Source: CAJXVA01 sp963761755 (GTDB taxonomy: Bacteria; Myxococcota_A; Polyangia; Nannocystales; Nannocystaceae). From it: a stretch of 64,000 bases of DNA. Shown here one piece after another: positions 44,376 through 52,462 of this stretch; the stretch's first letter is position 1; every line of letters begins with the position of its first letter. Location: NCBI GenBank assembly GCA_963761755.1, contig CAVXIC010000039.1, positions 992,001 to 1,056,000 on the forward strand, read 5' to 3'. The position numbers were made by a program, and so were the translations under genes. A model generated the notes under the pieces. The model was not told the DNA's origin, made no database searches, and saw nothing but the letters and a program-made list of their open reading frames with translations.

Positions 44376-45470
44376 TCAGGGGGTGGTGAGCATCTCTTCG
44401 AACAAGCCGACCAGTTGCCGCGCATGCGATGCCCAGGTGTGCTTGGCGAGCACCTTCTCGCGGCCCTGCGCGGCGGTCTGGGCCGCAAAGTCTCGGTCGC
44501 GGGCAAAGCGGCGGATCGCCTCGGCCAGCTCCTGCGCGGACCCTGGCGTGGTGAGCAGGAGGTCCTCCCCATCCCGGAACAACGCCTCGATGTTGGGCTC
44601 GCGCACGGTGATCGTCGGCTTGCCCAGCGCGAGGTACTCGAAGACCTTGAGCGGGTCGAGCACGAAGCCGCTGCCTCGGCTCCCCTTGTGGAACCGCGGC
44701 TCGAACGGAGCGACCGCGATATCGGCGGCCGCGAGCACCTCGGGCACCTCGTCGTAGTCCAGTGCGCCCGTGAACACCACGATGTCTCGCAGCCCCGCCT
44801 GTTCCACCTGAGCCTCGATGTCGGCCCGCCCGGGCCCATCGCCGATCAGCAGGACGCGGATGCCGTCGTCCCGAAGCGATTCCATCGCGCGAACCAGCAC
44901 GTCCACGCCGTGCCACGGCCGGAACGTGCCCGCGTAACCGACGACGAAGCCATCGCCCAGGCCGTAGCGTTGGCGGGCAGCGGAGCCGTCGATCTGCGGG
45001 TTGAAGCGGGTCTCGTTGGCCCCCCAGCTCACCTTGACCGCCTTGTGCCGAACGCCGCGGGGCACGACCGCCGTGGGATCGGTGGCGACGATTCGGCGCG
45101 CCTGCAGCAGCGACAGCCAGCTGTAGCGGCGGTCCAGGACCATCGATAGCAGCGGGATTCCCCGCTCTCGACTCAGCATCGCCCCCACGCCGTAGGAGGT
45201 ACATCGCTCGTAGATGACGTCGGGTGCGAACTCGTCCACCGCCGTGCCCGCGTCGAGGAAGGTCTGCAGCGCGTCGGCATGACGCAGCGCGGCCGGGAAC
45301 CTCCGCATGGGGCGGCCCACCGGGGCGATCCCCGGACCCGAGGACCCTCGACAGGCGAGCAAGAGCGTCTCGCCGTGGTGCCCGAGATGGTCGACCAGCT
45401 CCCGGACGTGGGTGGCGCCACCGTGGCGCCCGGGCAGCACGATGTCGGTTGCGACGACGAGAATCCGCAT
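44376..45470 (-). CDS. glycosyltransferase family 4 protein
   Basis: 364 residues, GT-B fold. The N-terminal domain begins MRILVVATDIVLPGRHGGATH, with the GGxxxH loop of family 4; the C-terminal domain holds VVGYAGTFRPWHG, VLLIGDGPGRADIE, the E-x7-E region FEPRFHKGSRGSGFVLDPLKVFEY and ALGKPTITV. It should transfer a sugar from a nucleotide donor to a growing surface or secreted glycan. The ATG at 45470 is used because the frame upstream lacks family sequence. It is divergent from the sulfotransferase gene, 68 bases away. Confidence 0.92.
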   Translation of the reverse strand: MRILVVATDIVLPGRHGGATHVRELVDHLGHHGETLLLACRGSSGPGIAPVGRPMRRFPAALRHADALQTFLDAGTAVDEFAPDVIYERCTSYGVGAMLSRERGIPLLSMVLDRRYSWLSLLQARRIVATDPTAVVPRGVRHKAVKVSWGANETRFNPQIDGSAARQRYGLGDGFVVGYAGTFRPWHGVDVLVRAMESLRDDGIRVLLIGDGPGRADIEAQVEQAGLRDIVVFTGALDYDEVPEVLAAADIAVAPFEPRFHKGSRGSGFVLDPLKVFEYLALGKPTITVREPNIEALFRDGEDLLLTTPGSAQELAEAIRRFARDRDFAAQTAAQGREKVLAKHTWASHARQLVGLFEEMLTTP

Positions 45471-45524
45471 GACGACGGCGCAGACAGTACACCACCCCCG
45501 GTTGCCTCGCTGCGGCTGGACGAG

Positions 45525-45530
45525 CACAAT
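45525..45530 (+). promoter_or_regulatory. -10-like hexamer CACAAT
   Basis: CACAAT ends 8 bases before the ATG at 45539 and is four of six to TATAAT. The spacing matches the other leaderless candidates, but the first base deviates. Confidence 0.35.
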
Positions 45531-45538
45531 CGCCGCGC

Positions 45539-46507
45539 ATGGCCGCCGAGCTGCCCACGCCGCCTCACTTCATCATCGTGGGCGCGCAAAAGTCGGGCAC
45601 GAGCACGTTGCACGGCATCCTGGGGGCGCACCCCGACGTCTTCATCCCCGATCGGGAGATCTTCTTCTTCGACATCGACGATCCCGTCCAGCACCCCGAC
45701 TTCGCACCGGCCGGCGGTGGCTCGCGGAGCTTCGAGGCCGACTTCGACACCTACGCGGCATGGTACGCGCGCTTCTACGAGGGGGCGCGCGCGGGGCAGC
45801 TTCGGGGGGAAGACTCGACCAGCTACCTTGCATCCACGGTCGCGCCGGCCCGCATCGCGCGACTGTGCCCGGAGGTCAAGGTGATCGCGCTGCTGCGCGA
45901 TCCCGTCGCCCGCGCCTACTCGCACTACTGGCACGACGTCTCCCGCGGCCGCTGCAGCCGCTCGTTCGAAGAGGTCGCGCAGGACGAGGCGTCCCTGGTC
46001 GTGCAGCGCGGTCACTACCGGGAGCAGATCGAGCGCTACGTGGACGCGGTGGGCGAGGCGCGGGTCAAGGTGCTGGTGTTCGAAGCGTTCGCCGACAACC
46101 TCGAGCGCGCCTCGGGAGAGGTCTGCGCGTTTTTGGGCGTGAGCACGCCTCCCGCCGCGGCCTTGGAGCGCGAGCGCTACAACGTGGCCCGCGTGCCGCG
46201 GAATCTTCGCGCCAGGCTGTGGGTCAACCGCTCCCTGCCATGGCTGGTCCAAAAGAGCTACCGCGGGCTGCTTCCGGAGCCGAGCACCAGCGGTCTCGCG
46301 GGGGCCTGGCGCGAGCGGTTGTGGAGTTCCCCACTGGCCCGACACGCCAATCGTCTGCTCGACGCGACGCGACCGCAGCGACGCTATCCGCCGATGTCCG
46401 AGCAGGCCCGAGACCGCCTCTCACGGCACTACCGCGAAGCCAACGCGGGACTCGAGGCGCTGCTCGGTCGGGACGACCTCGAGCGCTGGTGGCCGTCGTG
46501 GGCTTGA
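45539..46507 (+). CDS. PAPS-dependent sulfotransferase
   Basis: 322 residues, cytoplasmic. The 5'-phosphosulfate loop is IIVGAQKSGTSTL (K18 in the binding loop) and the 3'-phosphate site is LLRDPVARAYSHYWH; both match carbohydrate sulfotransferases of the heparan/NodH type. The FFFDIDD and GEDSTSYL segments match substrate-side positions of the family. It should sulfate a polysaccharide or lipid-linked sugar made by the neighbouring glycosyltransferases, giving a sulfated surface glycan; the acceptor is inferred. Confidence 0.93.
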   Translation: MAAELPTPPHFIIVGAQKSGTSTLHGILGAHPDVFIPDREIFFFDIDDPVQHPDFAPAGGGSRSFEADFDTYAAWYARFYEGARAGQLRGEDSTSYLASTVAPARIARLCPEVKVIALLRDPVARAYSHYWHDVSRGRCSRSFEEVAQDEASLVVQRGHYREQIERYVDAVGEARVKVLVFEAFADNLERASGEVCAFLGVSTPPAAALERERYNVARVPRNLRARLWVNRSLPWLVQKSYRGLLPEPSTSGLAGAWRERLWSSPLARHANRLLDATRPQRRYPPMSEQARDRLSRHYREANAGLEALLGRDDLERWWPSWA

Positions 46508-46565
46508 GACAGGACACGCGCGTGCACTTGCACCCTGTGCCCTGGGCGCGCACCTTTGCAACACC

Positions 46566-47492
46566 ATGAGCAAGGTCGCCGCCCGCGTCGTTCACTACGG
46601 AGCCAACGATCCCGAGACCTATCGCGGCGGCGTGGAGTCGTTCGCTCGCAACCTGCGGCTCATCTTCGACGAGGTGTCGTTCATGTTTCCGGGCAACCTC
46701 GACGTCGCCAAGGTTCGGCGCGAGAAGCCAATGGTCGTCTGCGACAACCATTGGGTGACCGACTGGCCCCAGGACATCCCGGTCGTCGGGTTCCAACACG
46801 GCGTCGCCGCGGTCAAGGCATCGATCACGGGCAACCGCACCGGCCGCAAGATGGCCAAGCGCCAGAGCAAGGCTGCCAGGCGCGAGAACACAACCTGGGT
46901 GGCCTGCGCCCAGTGGATCGCCAACACCTTCGAGGCCCTGCACGGCAACGGCGCCGAACACGTCATCTACCACCAAGTGGACCTCGACCGCTTCGATGGG
47001 CAGCGTCGCGACACCGACCCCAAGTTGATCCTCCACGACGCGCGGGGAGCTCACAAGGGTGAAGCGGAGGTCGCGGGGCTCACCCGGCGCTTCCCCGACT
47101 GGAAGCTCGAACCGTTGGCCTGCGAGCCCAGCGAGGTCCCCGATCGCATGCGAAGAGCGGCCGCGTTCCTGCACTTGAGCAAGTACGAGGGCAACAGCAT
47201 CGTCGTCAACGAAGCCCTCGCGATGGACCTGCCGTGCTTCGTCACCAAGGTCGGCCTGATGAAGGACGAGGGACGCCCGCAGGACGTCTACATCGTCGAC
47301 GCCGAGCAGGCCTTCGCCGATCCCAACTACCTCGACCGCGAGTTCGCCGGCTTCTTGCGCTCGCTGAGCAGCCGCACCTACGCCCCACGCGCGTGGACGC
47401 TGGCCAATGCCCACATCGACGTCGTGCGCGCCAAGTGGCAGGCCGTCGTCGAGCAGTGGCAGGGTGGATGGCCTGGCGGCGAGTACTCATGA
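46566..47492 (+). CDS. glycosyltransferase-like protein, GT4-type C-terminus
   Basis: 308 residues. The N-terminal part (VVHYGANDPETYRGGVESFARN) has the glycine-rich acceptor loop of GT4 enzymes, and the C-terminal part carries AAAFLHLSKYEGNSIVVNEALAM, the donor-binding E-G-x-S-x3-E-A pattern. The middle domain is shorter than in typical family members (about 370 residues), so it is a compact or divergent enzyme. It follows the sulfotransferase by 58 bases on the same strand. Its 3' end overlaps the flippase gene by 6 bases. Confidence 0.82.
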   Translation: MSKVAARVVHYGANDPETYRGGVESFARNLRLIFDEVSFMFPGNLDVAKVRREKPMVVCDNHWVTDWPQDIPVVGFQHGVAAVKASITGNRTGRKMAKRQSKAARRENTTWVACAQWIANTFEALHGNGAEHVIYHQVDLDRFDGQRRDTDPKLILHDARGAHKGEAEVAGLTRRFPDWKLEPLACEPSEVPDRMRRAAAFLHLSKYEGNSIVVNEALAMDLPCFVTKVGLMKDEGRPQDVYIVDAEQAFADPNYLDREFAGFLRSLSSRTYAPRAWTLANAHIDVVRAKWQAVVEQWQGGWPGGEYS

Positions 47493-49016
47493 CCTCGCCG
47501 CGCCGGCCCGGCGACGCAGCCGTGCGGTCGCGAACGTCCAGTCCTCGGGCGTGATCGTGCGTGTCAGCGTCCCCAGGACGGCGAAGCTGCCCATCACGAC
47601 GACCGCCACCGAGAGGAGCTCGAGCCATGGCCCGAGGTCGGTCTGGATCACCAGCACCCACGCCGCGGCCGCGCCAACGCCCGCCACCGCCACCACCCGC
47701 AGATAGTCCCGCAGCGGGAAGATGTCCCGCAGCGGGATGCCCGACGCCTTCGAGATGTACCAGGTGTAGACGACCGCGATCGGGAAGAACGCGAGCGCAG
47801 TGCCCATGGCAGGGCCGACGAAGCCCACGGTCATCAGCAGCGGAACGCTGAGCACCACGTTGAACGCGAACGACTGCACCGCCGCGTGCAGCACGTACTT
47901 CGGCTTGCCCGCCGCGATGATCACCGTGCCGAACGCCGCGACCCGCACGATCGACAGCAGGGTGTACCAGCGGAAGACCGGCACCGCGTCGAGATACTCG
48001 GGACCTCCGATCAGCTCGATGAAGGCCTCGGCCCCGACGAAGAACACCAGCGTCACCGGGACGACGAGCAACGACACCTTGCTGATGGATTCCTTCCACG
48101 CGTCGATCGCATCCCGGGCCCGCCCCTCCCGAAACGCCACGACCAGCGACGGCGCGAGCGCGGTGGCGACCAGGTACGGCACGCGCGTCACGACCGGGAT
48201 CTGGTAGGCGCCCGCGCGATACACCGCGTTCATCGAGGCGGGAAAGCTCCCCAGGATGAGCAGCTGATCGAGGCGACCGTTGAGGGTGGAGACCATGTCG
48301 GTCGCGCCCAGCGGGAGCCCGAATCGCACCAGCTCGCCCGTGCTCACCGGTGAGGCGACCCGCTCGACCCCGCCGTACCACCGCTGCAGCACCACCCGAA
48401 TGAACACCAGCTGCCCCAGGGCGACCACGCTCATGCTCATCGCCACCACCGCGGGCGAGTAGCCGAGCACGATCGGCACCACGGTACTGAGCGAGACGGT
48501 CAGCGAGCGAAACACGCCGTAGCTCGCCGCGGTGTGCGGGCGTCGCTCCACGACCGCCAGGTTGGGGAGGACGCGGGCCGGCAGGTCTCCCAGCGGAAAC
48601 AGCAGCAGGAACATCAGCGGCGAGAGGTCGGTCGGCGCTTCGTCGAAGGAGGCGACCGCGGCGATGAGCGGCGTGCCGAACACGCCGACGAGCACCAACA
48701 GCCCCGAGCCCACCAGCGCCAGCCCGAGCAGCAGCCCGATGACCTTGCGCGCGATCGCTGCCCGCTCCTGGATGGGGCGTCCGGGCAGGAAGAAGGTGAC
48801 CGTCTGATGAAAGCCCGCCAGCAGCAGCAGGGCCAGCGTGTTGTAGATCAGCAACAGGCCCGAGAGGCTGGCGACCTCGGCCTTCCCGGCGAGCCGCAGG
48901 ATGAGGATCGGCGTGATGACGTCCGCGACCGTCGCCAAGATGTTGCCCACCACGAGGACGGACGCGTCGGCCGACACGCTGCGTGGCGCCGCGCCCGGCT
49001 CATCGGAGTTGCTCAT
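47487..49016 (-). CDS. oligosaccharide flippase (Wzx/MurJ-superfamily)
   Basis: 509 residues with about 14 hydrophobic segments, the usual number for polysaccharide exporters. The N-terminus NILATVADVITPILILRLAG and the central GLPLGATDMVSTLNGRLDQLLI are typical of RfbX/PST-type flippases, as is AFIELIGGPEYLDAVPVFRW in the second half. It would move lipid-linked oligosaccharide units across the inner membrane. It stands on the minus strand between the glycosyltransferase and another membrane protein, whose stop is 12 bases upstream of its start. Confidence 0.88.
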   Translation of the reverse strand: MSNSDEPGAAPRSVSADASVLVVGNILATVADVITPILILRLAGKAEVASLSGLLLIYNTLALLLLAGFHQTVTFFLPGRPIQERAAIARKVIGLLLGLALVGSGLLVLVGVFGTPLIAAVASFDEAPTDLSPLMFLLLFPLGDLPARVLPNLAVVERRPHTAASYGVFRSLTVSLSTVVPIVLGYSPAVVAMSMSVVALGQLVFIRVVLQRWYGGVERVASPVSTGELVRFGLPLGATDMVSTLNGRLDQLLILGSFPASMNAVYRAGAYQIPVVTRVPYLVATALAPSLVVAFREGRARDAIDAWKESISKVSLLVVPVTLVFFVGAEAFIELIGGPEYLDAVPVFRWYTLLSIVRVAAFGTVIIAAGKPKYVLHAAVQSFAFNVVLSVPLLMTVGFVGPAMGTALAFFPIAVVYTWYISKASGIPLRDIFPLRDYLRVVAVAGVGAAAAWVLVIQTDLGPWLELLSVAVVVMGSFAVLGTLTRTITPEDWTFATARLRRRAGAARS

Positions 49017-49028
49017 CAGCGCCCGCCT

Positions 49029-50078
49029 CTACGAGGTCGTGGTCGTCTTTCGGACCGACCAGATGAAGCCGTCATACCAGAAGTGCATCAGACTCACGAC
49101 GATGGTGAACGTCCAGAACCGCCACGCCGTCGCACCCCACGCCTCGACGGCGAGCCCGTACAGGGCTGCGCCCAAGACGAAGGCGACCCAGGTGAGCAGA
49201 CGCCCGGCCGGGACGTCCGAGAGCCGGAGCGTGCGCTGCATGTTTCGCCCCTCCGTGGCCCAGACGATGCCGAAGTACTGCAGAGCGTGAAACGCGTTCA
49301 TCACCAAGAACGCCTCGCCCCACGGGTTGAACCCCCACGAGTAGATCGAGACGACGCCCGTACTGCTCAGCAGGAACACCTTCTGCCACGGGACCGCCTT
49401 GCCGGCCCGGTGGGCGCGCCACGCCGCCCAGACGTAGTCGAGCAAGAGCACGGCGCCCACCCCGAGAATGGCCCACGTGAAGTAGACCTGGTTGGACTCC
49501 ATCTGGGTGGGGATCTGGGTGAAGAGCGCGGCCTCGAGCGTCTCGAACTCTCGGAAGTCCTCGAAGTGGTCGATCATCGTGGCGCCGGCAACGATGGGCC
49601 CGGCGTAGAGCACTTGGTTGATCAGGAAGTCGCGCCGACGACCGCTGAGCGGATCGTTGCCCGCGCGGACCTCATAGATGCGGCCAAAGCCGAAGGTTTG
49701 CGCGCCCGAGTGATAGACGTCCCAGAACGTCGCGAGCACCGATGCGGAAATCGCGACCCAAAGCGAAAGGTTCATGCCCACGAACAAGAGCAGCGGGACG
49801 ATGAAGAACCGCGCCTTGAACGCGCGCCGGACGTCGGCGTTGCCGTGGCTGCGCCACAAGACGATGACCAGGTGGGCGTGAATGAACACGCCGAGGATGA
49901 CCGTCGTGACGGTGACGTCCTGCGACCACCAGGTGAAGACCTCGCGGCCGACGTCGCCGAGGTCGATGACGTAGCCCAACAGCAGGGCCGCCAGCGGCGG
50001 AGCCAGGAAGAACACCCAGTCGTACAGCGGCGAGACGATGTACGGCGATCGCGTCCTGGGCTTGGGTTCGCCTCCCAC
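49029..50078 (-). CDS. polytopic membrane protein, unknown
   Basis: 349 residues from a GTG at 50078 (GTG at 50081 is the alternative). Eight or more hydrophobic segments are visible. Distinctive conserved-looking residues are HAHLVIVLWRSHGN, FWDVYHSGAQTFGFGRIYE and FNPWGEAFLVMNAFHALQYF; these His-rich membrane positions suggest a metal or haem site or a membrane-bound oxidase/desaturase-like enzyme, but I cannot place it in a family. It precedes the flippase by 12 bases, so a role in glycan or lipid modification is plausible. A TATGCT box ends 8 bases before the chosen start. Confidence 0.68.
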   Translation of the reverse strand: MGGEPKPRTRSPYIVSPLYDWVFFLAPPLAALLLGYVIDLGDVGREVFTWWSQDVTVTTVILGVFIHAHLVIVLWRSHGNADVRRAFKARFFIVPLLLFVGMNLSLWVAISASVLATFWDVYHSGAQTFGFGRIYEVRAGNDPLSGRRRDFLINQVLYAGPIVAGATMIDHFEDFREFETLEAALFTQIPTQMESNQVYFTWAILGVGAVLLLDYVWAAWRAHRAGKAVPWQKVFLLSSTGVVSIYSWGFNPWGEAFLVMNAFHALQYFGIVWATEGRNMQRTLRLSDVPAGRLLTWVAFVLGAALYGLAVEAWGATAWRFWTFTIVVSLMHFWYDGFIWSVRKTTTTS

Positions 50079-50086
50079 CACCCCGC

Positions 50087-50092
50087 AGCATA
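50087..50092 (-). promoter_or_regulatory. -10-like hexamer TATGCT, leaderless start
   Basis: TATGCT on the minus strand lies 8 bases before the GTG at 50078 and 5 before the GTG at 50081; the former spacing matches the other leaderless starts and decides the start chosen here. Confidence 0.4.
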
Positions 50093-50158
50093 GTGCCCGC
50101 GACTGCGGAGAGCCAAACCGGCCTCCGGTGACGGGTCCTGCGCGACCTCGAAGGAGTA

Positions 50159-50788
50159 TCAGCCCGACTCGAGCATCAGGTAGACGGCCTTGGTCGGGTG
50201 ATCCTCCACCATCTCGGTGGTGGCGCGGGCGGAGGAGACGTCGATCGTCGCCTGGAACACCGACGCGTAGGCCTGGGTACAGATCGGCGGCACCAGCCCT
50301 TCGGGGAAGGTGAGGGTGAGATACAGGCCCCCTGGCGCGGGCCGCGAGGACAGGTCGACCCCCTTGTGGAACGCGGCCCAGCGCAGCGCAGCGGTCCGCA
50401 ACAGCAGCTTCGGGGTGAGGAAGCCCAGCAGCCCCGAGTACAGCACGCTCGCCATCAAGGACTTGGTGAGCTGGTACCAGAACCACCCGAAGTCCGCGTC
50501 CGACCAGCAGTGCGCGTCGGCGAGCGCCAAACAAACCGCCGTGTACTCCACCTCGGAGATCCAGCGGTTGGACGTCGGGGTCTGCGTGACCAGCGGGCGC
50601 AGGCGCTCCGGCAAAGCTTCGATCTGCGCCTCGGAGAACGCGTGCAGGCTCAGCGCCGTTCGGAGCAGCGAGGCTTTCGCGAGGTACCTGGGGAAGGAGT
50701 CCAGCCCGCTGGGCAGACCGTCCAAATATGATTGCTGGGTTGGAAACACTCGCAGTTCGAAGGGCGATGGTCGGTTGCCCGCTGGCAA
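50159..50788 (-). CDS. hypothetical protein, probable TIGR02265/DUF2378 relative
   Basis: 209 residues, no signal peptide. The C-terminal half (FWYQLTKSLMASVLYSGLL, ALRWAAFHKGVDL, GLYLTLTFPEGLVPPI, and CTQAYASVFQATID) follows the pattern of the large Myxococcus paralogous family TIGR02265 (DUF2378), whose function is unknown; the match is by eye and moderate. The start is uncertain: TTG at 50788, or GTG at 50749. It is divergent from the glycosyltransferase at 50823 with 34 bases between them. Confidence 0.6.
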   Translation of the reverse strand: MPAGNRPSPFELRVFPTQQSYLDGLPSGLDSFPRYLAKASLLRTALSLHAFSEAQIEALPERLRPLVTQTPTSNRWISEVEYTAVCLALADAHCWSDADFGWFWYQLTKSLMASVLYSGLLGFLTPKLLLRTAALRWAAFHKGVDLSSRPAPGGLYLTLTFPEGLVPPICTQAYASVFQATIDVSSARATTEMVEDHPTKAVYLMLESG

Positions 50789-50808
50789 ACCGCAAGCCTC
50801 GTCGGTGG

Positions 50809-50814
50809 TAGGCT
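50809..50814 (+). promoter_or_regulatory. -10-like hexamer TAGGCT, leaderless start
   Basis: TAGGCT ends 8 bases before the GTG at 50823. It is the second exact copy of this hexamer at a gene start. Confidence 0.45.
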
Positions 50815-50822
50815 GCGCGGCC

Positions 50823-51806
50823 GTGATCCACTTGTACGTGCATGGCCGGGGCCGCGGTCACGCGACGCGATGCCTCGCGATCGCGCGGGCACTCACCGCG
50901 GCACAGCGCCCGTTTCGCGCGTTCGTCGGAGCCGATGGAGCGCCGCTGTTCTCGACGGAGTACCCATGCACCGAGGTCGCGTCCCTTCCGCCCCGGCCGG
51001 CCAGCGCTGCGTTCGCTCTCGCCGGCCGCGTTCGGGACGCGCTCACCGCGGGCCGTCGAGACCACGCCACGCTGACGATCTCCGACGGGGACCTGCCGGG
51101 ACTGCTTGCCGCGCACGCGCTGCGCATCCCCTCGATCGCGGTCGGACATGGCTTGGTGTTCAGCGAGTGCCAGCGACCGCGCACCTTGGCCGCTGCGCCC
51201 TGGTACCGAGAGGCGGCCAAGGCAGCAGCGTCATCCATCGGTGCGGATCGGTGCGTCGCGGTCAACTTCGTGCCGCTGCGACCGCGCACGTCCAGGGCCG
51301 TGGTCGCGCGGCCTTCGCTCGACCCACGGCTGCATCGCGCCGCCGATCCCAGCCGGGTGCTCTGCTACTTCCGAGACGGAGCGCCGTCGGTCTTGGACGC
51401 GCTGGTCGAGCACGGCGAGCGCCCCATCGTGTTCGCGGCCGAAGACCCGAAGATCGAGGGCATCGACTACGAGCCTCAGAGTCGCGCACGGTTCATCGCG
51501 CGACTCGCCGAGGCACGGGTCGTGATCGCGAGCGCGGGAAGCCAGCTGATCTCGGAGTGCGTGGGGCTGGGCATCCCCATCCTCGCCCTCCATCGCCCCG
51601 AGGACGACGAACAGCGGCTCAACGCGGCGATGGTCCTCGAGGCCCAGCTCGGCGACGGCTGCTCCTTCGACGCCCTGACCGCTGAGCGCCTGGCCCGATT
51701 CATCGACGCCCCACCGGTCGCGCCCTCGCGCTCGTACCGCGCCCCCGACGTCGCCAGCGCCACGATGGACGCGATCGAGTCGGTCCTGCTATCCCTGCCG
51801 CGATGA
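50823..51806 (+). CDS. MurG-like (GT28-type) glycosyltransferase
   Basis: 327 residues from the GTG at 50823, where the family-like sequence starts; the frame upstream to 50310 is a shadow. The N-terminus IHLYVHGRGRGHATRCLAIAR has the G-x-G-H-x-x-R loop of GT28-like proteins, and the C-terminal IASAGSQLISECVGLGIPILALHRPEDDEQ is the donor-binding region. It resembles the MJ1255-type subfamily (undecaprenyl-like or polysaccharide transferases), not MurG itself, which is longer and has different acceptor motifs. It overlaps the next gene by ATGA. Confidence 0.8.
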   Translation: MIHLYVHGRGRGHATRCLAIARALTAAQRPFRAFVGADGAPLFSTEYPCTEVASLPPRPASAAFALAGRVRDALTAGRRDHATLTISDGDLPGLLAAHALRIPSIAVGHGLVFSECQRPRTLAAAPWYREAAKAAASSIGADRCVAVNFVPLRPRTSRAVVARPSLDPRLHRAADPSRVLCYFRDGAPSVLDALVEHGERPIVFAAEDPKIEGIDYEPQSRARFIARLAEARVVIASAGSQLISECVGLGIPILALHRPEDDEQRLNAAMVLEAQLGDGCSFDALTAERLARFIDAPPVAPSRSYRAPDVASATMDAIESVLLSLPR

Positions 51807-52384
51807 TCGACGAGCCGACCACACTCGACCGCTTCATGCTCGGCGAGGGCCGGGGCGGTACTCGAGCCCAGATCATGGTGATGATCGGCATCGCCGGCGC
51901 CGCGCTGCTGGTCTGGGTCGCCGCCGGGGCTCTGTCGGCGCCGTGGCACCTCGACGCGAGCAGTCCGACCGTGATGTCGAGCTCGGCGGACTGCAGCGCG
52001 CGGCTCGGCGCGCAGTATGTGATCCGCGTGGACGGGACGAGTCACGGCGGCTGCGGCGGCGCGACCAACAAGTGTGCCGAGATCGAGGCCATCGCCATCG
52101 CGTACGATCCCGACGATCCCGCGCAATGCCGGGTCGCCAGCGCCGTGAACGGGTTGGGTCGATACGAGGCCACGGTCATGATGCTGGCTGTGGGGCTCTC
52201 CCTCGCGGGGGTCGCGGGGCTGAGCTTCCTGCTCAGCCTCCGTGCCCGCCGCGCGGCATTGGCCGGGGACGCCACCGCCGACGTGGCGCCAGCCCGCGTT
52301 CAACGCCTCCAACGCGTCAGTTGGGCGGCCCTCGCCGCGGCGGTCGTGGTGGCCAACGGCACCGCCCTGTACGCGCTGCTCTAG
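51803..52384 (+). CDS. membrane protein, three helices, unknown
   Basis: 193 residues with three hydrophobic segments near residues 25-45, 125-150 and 172-190. The loop between the first two is about 75 residues and holds four Cys (ADCSARLG, GGCGGATNKC, AQCRVA), so it is probably periplasmic with disulfides. The start overlaps the upstream stop as ATGA, which couples it to the glycosyltransferase. The function is unknown; a structural role in the glycan system is inferred from position only. Confidence 0.68.
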   Translation: MIDEPTTLDRFMLGEGRGGTRAQIMVMIGIAGAALLVWVAAGALSAPWHLDASSPTVMSSSADCSARLGAQYVIRVDGTSHGGCGGATNKCAEIEAIAIAYDPDDPAQCRVASAVNGLGRYEATVMMLAVGLSLAGVAGLSFLLSLRARRAALAGDATADVAPARVQRLQRVSWAALAAAVVVANGTALYALL

Positions 52385-52446
52385 CCCATGTGACGTCACG
52401 CAGCCCGCGCGACGGTCTGGGTGCCCGCGGCCTCACCACGGGCTGC

Positions 52447-52452
52447 TAGGCT
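52447..52452 (+). promoter_or_regulatory. -10-like hexamer TAGGCT
   Basis: TAGGCT ends 10 bases before the hemL ATG at 52463, within the sequence GCTGCTAGGCTCTG. No ribosome-binding site is apparent between it and the start. Confidence 0.42.
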
Positions 52453-52462
52453 CTGCGCGCCC

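Noticed and set aside
50823..51806. murG of the cell-wall cluster
   Set aside because: The glycine-rich loops are of the GT28 superfamily, but length, acceptor-side motifs and location in a glycan locus do not fit MurG.
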